Under the pieces are notes generated by a model, which was not told where the DNA came from, did no database searches, and saw only the letters and a list, made by a program, of their open reading frames with translations. This document shows, in pieces, positions 1-6,768 of a DNA stretch of 18,254 bases; within the stretch, counting starts at the first letter, position 1; every line of letters starts with the position of its first letter. Source of the DNA: an uncultured Clostridia bacterium (GTDB taxonomy: Bacteria; Bacillota; Clostridia; Christensenellales; Borkfalkiaceae); the NCBI GenBank assembly GCA_934247855.1, contig CAKQKA010000027.1, forward strand, positions 1-18,254, read 5' to 3'. The translations under genes were made by a program, and so were the position numbers.

Positions 1-572
1 AATACGCACAGCGTCGGACAATTTATCTTTTCGATATATCTGTCGCAATATTCGCTCGTTACAAGTTTGAAACTTTCCCTCAGATTCCCGCTCGTCATTA
101 AAAAATCGGGCGAGGCGAATATCTTTTCGGCTTTTTCTTTGCCCATAATCGGGCATAAAATCTTATATGCACTCCGCTTAAACGATCTTTTAAAGGAAAA
201 ACGTGGTTTTAGGCCCGCAACGCCGCATAAAACCATTTTATTTATGATTTGCGAATTCGCAGCCGCTTTTAATGCAATTCTGCAACCGAACGAATGTGCA
301 ACGAGATTGATTTTTCCGCCAGCGTAAGCCGCAAGCGCGTTAAGTTCTTCAACGTAATCGTCAAGCCGATAAGGATACGGCATTTCGCTTTTTCCGAAGC
401 CGCTTAAATCGGGAGCATATATGCGGAAATAACGCGAAAAATAATCGATCTGACGAATGAACGCCTCTTTCGACGACATAAAGCCGTGAAGAAAAACCAA
501 CGGTTCACCCTCGCCCTTTACGATACAACTCTTACCGCAGATTTTTATTTCCGACGAATTATCGATTTTCAA
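1..572 (-). CDS. alpha/beta hydrolase, C-terminus cut by window edge
   Basis: About 190 residues of an alpha/beta-hydrolase-fold protein are visible; the C-terminal part, with the expected catalytic His, lies beyond the left edge. The N-terminal half shows the family order: an oxyanion-hole loop LVFLHGF near residue 25-31, the segment APDLSGFGKS near 53-62, and the nucleophile elbow VAHSFG near 94-99 with Ser as the likely nucleophile. The start chosen is a TTG that overlaps the rimI stop by four bases (TTGA), with a purine-rich stretch about 9 bases upstream; no better ATG or GTG exists before the HGF loop. The overlap implies translational coupling to rimI, in a place where tsaD often follows in other Firmicutes. 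Substrate cannot be told; it could be an esterase, lipase or haloperoxidase-like enzyme. Confidence 0.85.
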   Translation of the reverse strand, partial: MKIDNSSEIKICGKSCIVKGEGEPLVFLHGFMSSKEAFIRQIDYFSRYFRIYAPDLSGFGKSEMPYPYRLDDYVEELNALAAYAGGKINLVAHSFGCRIALKAAANSQIINKMVLCGVAGLKPRFSFKRSFKRSAYKILCPIMGKEKAEKIFASPDFLMTSGNLRESFKLVTSEYCDRYIEKINCPTLCV

Positions 573-1006
573 TCCTTTATTCTCTTCATCATCACTATCG
601 CGTCTTCTGCATTTTCGTAATACTTTTTTCTTATGCCGACGGGCGCAAACCCGCATTTCGTGTACAACGCGATAGCCGCAAAGTTACCGCGACGCACCTC
701 GAGATATACATACTCTACGCCGTGCGTAAGCAATTTTTTGCATAATTCGTTAACTAAAGCAAATGCAAAGCCCCTGCGCGTGTAGTCCGGAGCGACGGCA
801 ACCAGTGCGATATCGGCAACGTCAAGCGCGAAAACCGCGCCCGCATAACCGACGGTTTTATCGTCTTCTACAGCGACTACGCCCGAGAAATTATCGCCCG
901 AAGCCGTTTCTTCTACCATGTGCTTATTCCATGGATATTCAAAACAAATTTGCTCTAACCTATAAACGTCCTCGTTAAATTCGGTCGTCCAATTTTTAAT
1001 CAGCAT
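569..1006 (-). CDS. rimI: ribosomal protein bS18 N-terminal alanine acetyltransferase (RimI-type GNAT)
   Basis: A 145-residue GNAT-fold acetyltransferase. The acetyl-CoA-binding motif A is visible at about residues 68-84 (VAPDYTRRGFA, the R-x-x-G-x-A loop), and the C-terminal NFAAIALYTKCGF segment (about 112-124) is the typical RimI motif B. Family knowledge: RimI acetylates the N-terminal Ala of ribosomal protein S18 and is commonly encoded beside tsaB. The start at 1006 was chosen over an upstream in-frame ATG at 1078 because it gives the usual family length, follows an AGAAGAG ribosome site, and overlaps the tsaB stop by only seven bases. Position directly after tsaB supports RimI over a generic GNAT. 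Confidence 0.9.
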   Translation of the reverse strand: MLIKNWTTEFNEDVYRLEQICFEYPWNKHMVEETASGDNFSGVVAVEDDKTVGYAGAVFALDVADIALVAVAPDYTRRGFAFALVNELCKKLLTHGVEYVYLEVRRGNFAAIALYTKCGFAPVGIRKKYYENAEDAIVMMKRIKD

Positions 1007-1608
1007 GACTCTTCTTCCGCCTGACTTCTCTTTACATACAGCGGCGAAATCGTATCGTATCCGCCCGCATTTTCGCATAACGCGTTAACGGCGTTTTCAA
1101 GTCCCGACGGCAAATCGGCAACTACCGAATTTTCAAACGGTAACTCCTTGCTTGCGATTACCGTGTACCCGCGAGACATTTCCGTTACTTGAGTCTTTGT
1201 CAGAAAACACGGATTAACGGTGATTTTTTTATCTATGTATGCAGCGCAGTAATAGTTATCGTGATTTGCGTCGATTACGCAAAAACATTTATTCGTCGCG
1301 CTATTATCGTATGCCAGACAATCGAATGAGGTTAAAGACAACGCTTTTACGTTTGCCGAAAAACAAAGTGCTTTTACGGTGGAAACGCCGATTCTTATGC
1401 CTGTAAACGACCCCGGGCCCGTAACCGCCGCGATAAAGTCAAGTTCGGAAAGCCCGAGCTTACACTCGATAAGACATTCTTCTATATCGGGCATTAAGGT
1501 CAACGAGTGTTGCGAGGTGCAACCTTTCAGATATCTTAACGCCTTTTTCTGCCCGTTTGCGGCTGAAACAATCAGATCGCCGCTTGTATCAATCGCGAGG
1601 TATTTCAA
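1000..1608 (-). CDS. tsaB: tRNA t6A biosynthesis protein TsaB
   Basis: A 202-residue ASKHA-fold protein. It opens with KYLAIDTS and carries the hallmark TGPGSFTGIRIG at residues 63-74. TsaB is the non-catalytic partner that, with TsaD and TsaE, transfers threonylcarbamoyl to A37 of ANN-decoding tRNAs. The start is a TTG. Two in-frame TTG codons compete, at 1614 and 1608; AAAGGAG ends only two bases before the first but eight before the second, and the second gives the usual MKxLAIDTS terminus, so 1608 is preferred. The gene overlaps the 3' end of tsaE by about 20 bases and the 5' end of rimI by 7. No tsaD is present in the window, so the complex must be completed from elsewhere. Confidence 0.92.
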   Translation of the reverse strand: MKYLAIDTSGDLIVSAANGQKKALRYLKGCTSQHSLTLMPDIEECLIECKLGLSELDFIAAVTGPGSFTGIRIGVSTVKALCFSANVKALSLTSFDCLAYDNSATNKCFCVIDANHDNYYCAAYIDKKITVNPCFLTKTQVTEMSRGYTVIASKELPFENSVVADLPSGLENAVNALCENAGGYDTISPLYVKRSQAEEESC

Positions 1609-2002
1609 TTTCAATACTCCTTTGCGTTTCGCCCGTCTTTTCTATCGTAACGCGGATCGCGCCGCTAGGAATAACGTCCGCAATGTTTTCGCTCCACTCT
1701 ACGACGCAAATGCCGCCTGCGTAAAAATAATCGGTCAAACCGAGGCTTTCGGCATCCTCGCCGCTTGTAAGGCGGTAACAGTCATAATGATAAAGTATTC
1801 CGTCGTAATCGTTCATATAGGCGTAAGTCGGACTTGTAATAAGCGATTTAATGCCTAAACCTTGCGCCATGCCTTTAACGAATACAGTTTTACCCGCACC
1901 CATTTCGCCCGACAGCAAAACAACCGTGCCTTTATTCAATTTTTCTGCAAAAGATTTGCCGATTTCGATCGTTTCTTCCGCGCTGTTCGTAATGTATTTC
2001 AT
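1589..2002 (-). CDS. tsaE: tRNA t6A biosynthesis ATPase TsaE
   Basis: A 137-residue P-loop ATPase of the TsaE (YjeE/YdiB) family. It has Walker A GEMGAGKT at residues 32-39, the SPTY switch at 57-60, the HYDCYRL motif at 72-78 and the VEW motif at 101-103, all diagnostic. TsaE uses ATP hydrolysis to reset the TsaB-TsaD complex. It is the first gene of the tsaE-tsaB-rimI-hydrolase operon. The ATG at 2002 is the only reasonable start before the Walker A, yet it has no Shine-Dalgarno sequence and lies only about 5 bases from the transcription start predicted from the promoter just upstream, so translation is probably leaderless. Confidence 0.95.
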   Translation of the reverse strand: MKYITNSAEETIEIGKSFAEKLNKGTVVLLSGEMGAGKTVFVKGMAQGLGIKSLITSPTYAYMNDYDGILYHYDCYRLTSGEDAESLGLTDYFYAGGICVVEWSENIADVIPSGAIRVTIEKTGETQRSIEIEIPRD

Positions 2003-2013
2003 AATATGAGTTT

Positions 2014-2042
2014 ATTATATTTTACACGCGCGATTTTGTCAA
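2014..2042 (-). promoter_or_regulatory. perfect-consensus sigma-A promoter for tsaE
   Basis: Reading the minus strand, TTGACA (2042-2037) and TATAAT (2019-2014) are separated by exactly 17 bases, a full match to the housekeeping consensus. It sits in the 46-base gap between yihY and tsaE. The expected start of transcription is near 2007, five bases before the tsaE ATG. Confidence 0.85.
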
Positions 2043-2048
2043 ACGATT

Positions 2049-2834
2049 TTATTCGTCAATGCGAGAGGAGCAAAACGAATTCATAACCATTCCGTAAACC
2101 AAACCACGCATTAAAAAATATAAATACAACAAAAATGCAGCGACAAGCGCAAAACCGAATTCGCCCTTATCTTTCAGAATCGAAAACGCACGAAAAATCA
2201 ACCCGCATATTTCCCAATAGACGAATGTAAATATAACGCCTTTAAAAATGAATTTTGCATTTTTGCACCCCGACGGCGCGGCAAATATATGCAATACAAA
2301 CGAGAGCAATAAATTGAATGCAAGATTTACAGACAAACTCGCAAGACTTACTACGGTTTTTGAAAAGCCGATAAGTTCAAGAATTCTATTGCCGAATATT
2401 TCCGCCGATACGCCTAATATCAGCAACGTCTGAACAACGAGCAAATATGCAAAAGACAAAACACGCTTAAACATTCCGCGCGCTCTGACACTGCCATATA
2501 CGTTTTCACCCGTCCGTATCAGATGAAAATAAAAGTGTGTAGACGAATACACGGCAGTCAACGCCATAACGATGGTTGCCGTGCGACTTGCGCCTTCTTG
2601 CTGCAACTTGTCGAAGTATACCATAAAAACATCGGAACCGAAAAGCTGACGAACAAGCGACAAGTCGATATCCAAAGCAGCGAAAATTATCGATATTAAA
2701 CCGAAGAACGGAACTAATCCCGAAAAGAAAAAATATGCAAGTCCGCCCGCAAAAGTGGTAGCGCGCTTCAAATCGGAAAAAGCATAAAAATCCCTGATTT
2801 TGTCAATAGTTTTACAAGTTTTTATTACAGACAT
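2049..2834 (-). CDS. YihY/BrkB-family inner membrane protein
   Basis: A 261-residue polytopic membrane protein with about six hydrophobic segments, beginning with an amphipathic N-terminus and a first helix around residues 30-52 (GGLAYFFFSGLVPFFGLI). The segment TGENVYG near 107-113 corresponds to the conserved N-x-x-Y-G region of the YihY/BrkB family. These proteins were once misnamed ribonuclease BN; their physiological role is unsettled. Length is slightly below the usual 280-300 residues. The gene lies 29 bases after minE with no clear Shine-Dalgarno sequence, so it may be co-transcribed with minDE, but a functional link to division is only inferred from position. Confidence 0.85.
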   Translation of the reverse strand: MSVIKTCKTIDKIRDFYAFSDLKRATTFAGGLAYFFFSGLVPFFGLISIIFAALDIDLSLVRQLFGSDVFMVYFDKLQQEGASRTATIVMALTAVYSSTHFYFHLIRTGENVYGSVRARGMFKRVLSFAYLLVVQTLLILGVSAEIFGNRILELIGFSKTVVSLASLSVNLAFNLLLSFVLHIFAAPSGCKNAKFIFKGVIFTFVYWEICGLIFRAFSILKDKGEFGFALVAAFLLYLYFLMRGLVYGMVMNSFCSSRIDE

Positions 2835-2863
2835 AATTTTAAAATGAGATTTATTCAGAGTTT

Positions 2864-3103
2864 TTAAAACCCGTCTACCGAACGAAAACTTTTTACCGAT
2901 TTAGCCTTTACAGAGATGACGATATCGAAGCCTTTTTCGGTTGCAACTATAGTAGTTTGCGGTTCGGTCGACAATGAAAAAAAGTCGGATAATATTGCCG
3001 AGACCTCGCGCGAAACAGCCTTTTCTATTCCGGTTGAAACGCCTATTCTATCCGCTTTGATAAGATCACAGGCGCGTTTAAATCTTCTGTCTGACGACCT
3101 CAT
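2864..3103 (-). CDS. minE: MinE-like cell division topological specificity factor (divergent)
   Basis: A 79-residue protein whose ATG overlaps the minD stop in an ATGA, as expected for minE. Residues about 10-21 (RACDLIKADRIG) match the LxLVLxxDR segment of MinE that contacts MinD. The following helix (EKAVSREVSAILSDFF) and the beta segment ending in IVISVKAKSV match the dimerisation domain. Similarity is weak and the assignment leans on gene order. MinE drives MinD off the membrane and creates the pole-to-pole oscillation that keeps the Z-ring at midcell. The N-terminal membrane-targeting region is shorter and more basic than in E. coli MinE. Confidence 0.75.
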   Translation of the reverse strand: MRSSDRRFKRACDLIKADRIGVSTGIEKAVSREVSAILSDFFSLSTEPQTTIVATEKGFDIVISVKAKSVKSFRSVDGF

Positions 3104-3885
3104 ACGATTTTTTTAAGCCCCCTTCTTATACTGCCGCCGATACCGCAATACTGCTTTTCGCAGTCGAACAGTCTGACCTTGCCCCCCATTACGGCGGCGG
3201 CAAGATTTTTAAAACATTTTCCGCCGACAAGCGAATCCGGCAAAACACAATTCTCGGCGGTCATTATTTCGTCATCGTAAGGTATAACCCCTATCACTTT
3301 ACATTTCAAAATATCTTCGACGTCGGCAACAGATAAGGCAAGCCCCTCAACCGCAAGATCACCCCGCACCATATTTACCACTATATTCACCTTGGCAAGA
3401 TTATAGCTTCTTAGTACCGAAAGAGTTTTATCTGCGTCGCGCACGGCAGAAAGAGACGGAGTGACCACAACTATCGCTCCGTCAGCCGCCTGTACGGCTC
3501 TGTGAAAGCCGACGTCTATTCCCGCAGGGCAATCGAGCAGAATATAATCGAAATTGCTTCTTAAGCCGTCAAAAAGGCTTTTTATGTTAGCCGAAGTAAC
3601 CGTTCCGCCGCCCGCCATATGGCAGGACGATATCATATATAAATTCTTGACCGAGCACGGCACTAACGACTGACTTGCACGACAACGCCCTTCAAGCGCA
3701 TCGGAAAGATCGAAGCGCACGATTTTTTCCGTACCCATTACTATATCAAGATTATTAAGTCCGAAATCGAGATCGCATACAATAGTACGTTTTCCGCGCG
3801 CAGCGAGTTTTGCGCCGAGAAACGCCGAGACGGTTGTTTTTCCAACCCCGCCCTTGCCCGATGTAACTACAAAAATTTCCGACAT
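3100..3885 (-). CDS. minD: septum site-determining ATPase MinD
   Basis: A 261-residue ParA/MinD-type ATPase. The deviant Walker A GKGGVGKTT spans residues 10-18 with the signature Lys at 11; the switch I segment DLDFGLNNLDIVMG is at 38-51 and the Walker B YILLDCPAG at 114-122. The C-terminus SIRRGLKKIV is a short basic amphipathic tail like the MinD membrane-targeting helix. The start at 3885 follows a strong GGGAGGGGG ribosome site; an in-frame ATG 14 codons upstream lacks one. MinD normally recruits MinC to the membrane, but no minC is next to it; the upstream neighbour is a PRC-barrel gene. A weak candidate promoter, TCGACA-N18-TAAAAT, lies in the 112-base gap before it. Confidence 0.93.
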   Translation of the reverse strand: MSEIFVVTSGKGGVGKTTVSAFLGAKLAARGKRTIVCDLDFGLNNLDIVMGTEKIVRFDLSDALEGRCRASQSLVPCSVKNLYMISSCHMAGGGTVTSANIKSLFDGLRSNFDYILLDCPAGIDVGFHRAVQAADGAIVVVTPSLSAVRDADKTLSVLRSYNLAKVNIVVNMVRGDLAVEGLALSVADVEDILKCKVIGVIPYDDEIMTAENCVLPDSLVGGKCFKNLAAAVMGGKVRLFDCEKQYCGIGGSIRRGLKKIV

Positions 3886-3997
3886 ATCCCCCTCCCGCAG
3901 GTATTTGTTATATAGAATACTATACACTAAAATACGCGTCGGATTTTAAAGCGTTATGCGCTTTTATGTCGAATTATTATTTTTATTCGTGCTCTGC

Positions 3998-4255
3998 TTA
4001 CTCATCCTCGTCGCAGCTTACAGGCACGACTTTACGCTTTCTTACAAGTATTGCGTCCTCTCCGATTTTTTCGATATCGCACGGCGATATCTCCTTTTTC
4101 TCGGACGCACTCAGACAGAACTTAGGGCTGACGGTAAAACCGACAAGGCAATTCATAGGAAAACTAACGGTGATATCTGTTATTTTGCCCATTTTGCTTC
4201 CGTCTGTAACGTCGATCACTGTTTTTTTCTTCAATTCGGAGTAAGAATAATCCAT
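3998..4255 (-). CDS. PRC-barrel protein, YlmC/YmxH sporulation family
   Basis: An 85-residue single-domain PRC-barrel protein. The pattern is SYSELKKKTVIDVTDGSKMG at residues 4-23, followed by a strand ending in LVGFTVSP and a terminal IEKIGEDAILVR near residues 61-72; these match the YlmC/YmxH family found in endospore formers. A GGAG ribosome site lies nine bases upstream of the ATG. Its exact function is unknown in the family; PRC barrels usually mediate protein or RNA contacts. It is divergent from the DUF421 gene across an 81-base gap. The acidic tail CDEDE is notable. Confidence 0.82.
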   Translation of the reverse strand: MDYSYSELKKKTVIDVTDGSKMGKITDITVSFPMNCLVGFTVSPKFCLSASEKKEISPCDIEKIGEDAILVRKRKVVPVSCDEDE

Positions 4256-4336
4256 AAATATTTCTCCACTATAAATATAATATTCAGTTTATCTCTCAAT
4301 AATTATTTTTTTGTAAACAGCGCACAATACTTTTGT

Positions 4337-5011
4337 ATGTTGATTATATTTACACGAGCCGTTATTTTGTATATAGCGTTGCTCATTGTTATGCGGCTGA
4401 TGGGCAAACGACAAATCGGCGAAATGCAACCGTTTGAATTTATTATTACACTTTTAATCGCCGAGCTTGCCTGCGTACCGATGACCGACGTTTCTATTCC
4501 GCTGTCCTACGGCTTGATTTCCGTTCTTGCGGTGTTTATTCTGCACCAGATAATGTCGCTTATGGAACGTTCGGGAAAAACCGTCAAATTTTTAATCAGC
4601 GGTAAACCGTCCGTTGTTCTTACACCCGACGGCATAGACCTGAAAGAACTTAAAAAGAATAACATGGGCGTAGCCGATTTAATCGAAGCGATGCGCACGT
4701 CGGGTTATTTTTCCTTCGACGATTTGAAATATGCCATATTTGAAAGCAACGGCAAGCTCAGCGCGCTCGAAAACCCCGAACGCGATATGAAACCGTCGCT
4801 TCCGATGCTTATGATAAACGACGGAAAGCCGATATACGGTAATTTTGAAAAGAATAATATCACCCTTGACAAACTGATAAAACTGCTTGACGGCGAAATT
4901 AAAAAGCCCGACGACGCCGAGGTGTTGACAATGGATACAAACGGCAAAATTTACCTGCAAAAAAAGCATGAAAAATATAAAATATTACATGTGAGGCTGA
5001 ATAATGACTAA
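4337..5011 (+). CDS. DUF421 (YetF/YcaP-type) membrane protein
   Basis: A 224-residue protein with two to three transmembrane helices in the first 75 residues followed by a soluble YetF-like domain. The segment LIVMRLMGKRQIGEMQPFEF (about 14-33) is the family signature. The start was placed at 4337 because it gives the canonical MLIIFTRAVILY beginning; the open frame continues upstream for 127 codons, but that stretch overlaps the divergent PRC-barrel gene and has no similarity I recognise. No clear Shine-Dalgarno sequence is seen. In Bacillus, relatives (YetF, YdfS, YrbG) are linked to spore or membrane stress. The gene overlaps the next by 8 bases. Confidence 0.88.
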   Translation: MLIIFTRAVILYIALLIVMRLMGKRQIGEMQPFEFIITLLIAELACVPMTDVSIPLSYGLISVLAVFILHQIMSLMERSGKTVKFLISGKPSVVLTPDGIDLKELKKNNMGVADLIEAMRTSGYFSFDDLKYAIFESNGKLSALENPERDMKPSLPMLMINDGKPIYGNFEKNNITLDKLIKLLDGEIKKPDDAEVLTMDTNGKIYLQKKHEKYKILHVRLNND

Positions 5012-5381
5012 AACGATAATAACTATAATAGTTTCCGTTTCGCTGCTTTTCCTTTGCTCTTACGGCGAATTTAGGGAGATAAACGATACGTTCGATACTT
5101 TTTATACTTTCCTCGAACAAACGGAGATAAAAATAAAAAACGGCAACGTTACCGTACAAGATACCGTTGCATTAAAAAATTTCTGGCTTACTAAAAAGAA
5201 AAGTCTGCATATATGGATTCCGCACACAGACATTAAAGAGGTTGATTTGTGGCTGGGTGAAACGATTGCGTTTACCGAAAACGGCAAACTCGACGAAGCG
5301 GCAACAAAAATCGTCGTTTTAAAGGGACTTGCAAAGCAAATCCCCGAAACTTATTCGATAAGACTTGAAAATATATTCTGA
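5004..5381 (+). CDS. DUF4363 family protein with N-terminal membrane anchor
   Basis: A 125-residue protein with one hydrophobic N-terminal segment (about residues 4-20) acting as a signal or anchor, then a helical extracytoplasmic domain containing a W-x-x-K-K-K motif (WLTKKKSLHIWIPHTDI, about 62-78). This arrangement matches DUF4363 proteins, which are regularly encoded after DUF421 genes in Clostridia. The ATG has a GAGG site seven bases upstream and overlaps the DUF421 stop, so translation is coupled. Function is unknown; a complex with the DUF421 protein is inferred from the conserved pairing. Confidence 0.82.
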   Translation: MTKTIITIIVSVSLLFLCSYGEFREINDTFDTFYTFLEQTEIKIKNGNVTVQDTVALKNFWLTKKKSLHIWIPHTDIKEVDLWLGETIAFTENGKLDEAATKIVVLKGLAKQIPETYSIRLENIF

Positions 5382-5429
5382 TTTTTAGAATAAAAAATAT
5401 TAAAGATAAGACATTTTAAGCCTTTTTTA

Positions 5430-6071
5430 TCACTGCAAACGTCTTTTAACCTCGCTTTTTACTTTATCCAAATCGCTGCAAGTAATAAGAGGAATAAGAT
5501 GATTGATTTCGGCAATGCTTTTGTCCCACCACCTGAATTTAAGTAAAAGATCGATCAATTCATCATCGAAACGCTTACGCAAGGTTTTTGCCGGATTTCC
5601 GACTACGAGTGTATAAGGATCAACGTTACTTCCGACCACACTGTTGGCACCGATAATTGCGCCGTCGCCGATATTAACGCCGGGAAGAATTACTGCGTTT
5701 TGCCCGATCCATACGTCGTTTCCGATAATCGTATCGCCTTTGAGCGGTAAATCGGATATTTTCGGCGGATTCATGTCCCAGCCTTCGAGAGTATAAAACG
5801 GAAACGTCGATACGGCGTTCATCTGATGATTCGCTCCGTTCATAATAAACTGAACGCCCGCCGCAATCTGGCAAAATTTCCCTATAATGAGCTTATCTTT
5901 GTTCCATTCATACAAGTGCAAAACGTGGCTTTCAAATTCGGAGTCTGCTATGTAGGTAAAATCCTCGACAATAATGTTGGGGTTTGTAATCGTCGGTTTT
6001 ACATATATTTCATTCTCGTATCCCTTAATCGGATGAACCGTATTCGGGTTCGGATATTTTTCGTTTTTCAT
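5430..6071 (-). CDS. Vat-like xenobiotic (streptogramin A) O-acetyltransferase
   Basis: A 213-residue left-handed beta-helix (hexapeptide-repeat) acyltransferase of the Vat/CatB xenobiotic group. The N-terminus (NPNTVHPIKGYENEIYVKPT) and the block IMNGANHQM (76-84), with likely catalytic His82, resemble VatA closely. Hexapeptide repeats run at about 113-150 (IIGNDVWIGQNAVILPGV), followed by GNPAKTLRKRF. Family knowledge: Vat enzymes acetylate virginiamycin M-type antibiotics with acetyl-CoA, but close homologues include intrinsic enzymes of unproven substrate. The ATG at 6071 is preferred to an in-frame GTG at 6080 because the GTG falls inside the GAGGTG ribosome site, eight bases from the ATG. 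It has its own promoter and a possible leader peptide upstream. Confidence 0.85.
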   Translation of the reverse strand: MKNEKYPNPNTVHPIKGYENEIYVKPTITNPNIIVEDFTYIADSEFESHVLHLYEWNKDKLIIGKFCQIAAGVQFIMNGANHQMNAVSTFPFYTLEGWDMNPPKISDLPLKGDTIIGNDVWIGQNAVILPGVNIGDGAIIGANSVVGSNVDPYTLVVGNPAKTLRKRFDDELIDLLLKFRWWDKSIAEINHLIPLITCSDLDKVKSEVKRRLQ

Positions 6072-6102
6072 AGGCGACACCTCGTTTATTTATTTAAAAA
6101 TT

Positions 6103-6123
6103 TTAATCTTTTTGCCCGGTCAT
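6103..6123 (-). CDS. possible six-codon leader peptide upstream of the Vat-like gene
   Basis: Reading the minus strand, ATG at 6123 opens MTGQKD followed by TAA at 6105-6103. A GAGG ribosome site lies eight bases upstream, the same GAGGTG sequence and spacing that serves the Vat-like gene 31 bases further on. It lies inside the transcript predicted from the promoter at 6159-6188. Short leaders of this kind regulate several antibiotic-resistance genes by ribosome stalling or translational attenuation. At six codons the open frame could be chance; the duplicated ribosome site is the main support. Confidence 0.4.
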   Translation of the reverse strand: MTGQKD

Positions 6124-6158
6124 TTTACACACCTCATCAAAGACAACGCCTTGCAATG

Positions 6159-6188
6159 ATTATAGCATAATTTAATTAAAAATGTCTA
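6159..6188 (-). promoter_or_regulatory. extended -10 promoter for the Vat-like gene
   Basis: On the minus strand, TAGACA (6188-6183) is followed after 18 bases by TATAAT (6164-6159), which is preceded by TGC, an extended -10. Transcription should begin near 6152, leaving a leader of about 80 bases before the acetyltransferase ATG. Confidence 0.65.
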
Positions 6189-6201
6189 TCATTGCGGCAA
6201 T

Positions 6202-6222
6202 AAAAAACTCCGCGGGAGTTTT
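6202..6222 (-). terminator. intrinsic terminator after folA
   Basis: On the minus strand AAAACTCC, loop CGC, GGAGTTTT forms an 8-bp stem with a three-base loop and a run of six T. It ends the thyA-folA transcript about 45 bases after the folA stop. A competing outer stem is possible between CTCCGC (6232-6237) and GCGGAG (6208-6213). Confidence 0.8.
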
Positions 6223-6267
6223 GGCAGCCTTGCGGAGGTTTTGTTTATTCAAAAACTCAACCGAAAA

Positions 6268-6768
6268 TCAGTGAGCCTTTACGTTTTTGTTTTTATAAAC
6301 TGTAAAGCGGATTGTGTAGCCGTTATCGGGAACGGGTTCGCTTTCGCTTATGAGTTCAAAATTATCGTCGGCGTCGAGGTCGGGGAAAAACACTTCCGCG
6401 CCGCCGTCGGCGTCTACTTTGGTAAGGTACACCTTGGAACAATACGGCAGCATCGTGCGGTAAACGCTTGCGCCGCCGATAACGAACACGTCGTCTTCGG
6501 CGTAATTTTTAACCGCGCGCAAAAGTTCGTCTACCGAATGAACGGCAATGCAACCGTCGGGCGAGATACCCTCTTCGCACAAAACTATGTTGGTGCGGTT
6601 TTTAAGCGGTTTGCCGCCCGGGAAAGACAAAAGCGTGTTATAACCCATGCAAACGACCTTACCCGTTGTGGTTTCGCGGAAAAATTTCATATCGAGCGGC
6701 AGACGGAACATGAGATCGTTCTTTTTGCCTATGCCCCACTTTTTATCGGCGTGCAAAATCGCTATCAT
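6268..6768 (-). CDS. folA: dihydrofolate reductase
   Basis: A 166-residue DHFR. The N-terminus MIAILHADKKWGIGKKNDL is the Met20-loop region; FRLPLDMKFFRETTTGK (about 21-37) carries the active-site acid (Asp26) and the folate-contacting Phe; VFVIGGASVYRTMLPYCSKVYLTKV (about 94-118) contains the NADPH-binding GG pair. It reduces dihydrofolate to tetrahydrofolate with NADPH. The ATG overlaps the thyA stop by four bases (ATGA), so both are co-translated: ThyA makes dihydrofolate and FolA recycles it. Length and motifs are normal. Confidence 0.96.
   Translation of the reverse strand: MIAILHADKKWGIGKKNDLMFRLPLDMKFFRETTTGKVVCMGYNTLLSFPGGKPLKNRTNIVLCEEGISPDGCIAVHSVDELLRAVKNYAEDDVFVIGGASVYRTMLPYCSKVYLTKVDADGGAEVFFPDLDADDNFELISESEPVPDNGYTIRFTVYKNKNVKAH

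Noticed and set aside
3911..3924. Inverted repeat TATAG-AATA-CTATA upstream of minD
   Set aside because: Short and A/T only, easily produced by chance in this base composition; no partner regulator is suggested.
3948..3964. Hairpin AAAGCG/CGCTTT between the PRC-barrel gene and minD
   Set aside because: Six base pairs with only a three-T tail on the minus strand; it could be an operator or chance, not a convincing terminator.
3956..4336. Upstream extension of the DUF421 frame by 127 codons
   Set aside because: It is antisense to the PRC-barrel gene and lacks family similarity; the canonical N-terminus starts at 4337.
5374..5392. Hairpin TATTCT/AGAATA at the end of the DUF4363 gene
   Set aside because: Only six A/T-rich pairs and no T-run on the plus strand; too weak to call a terminator.
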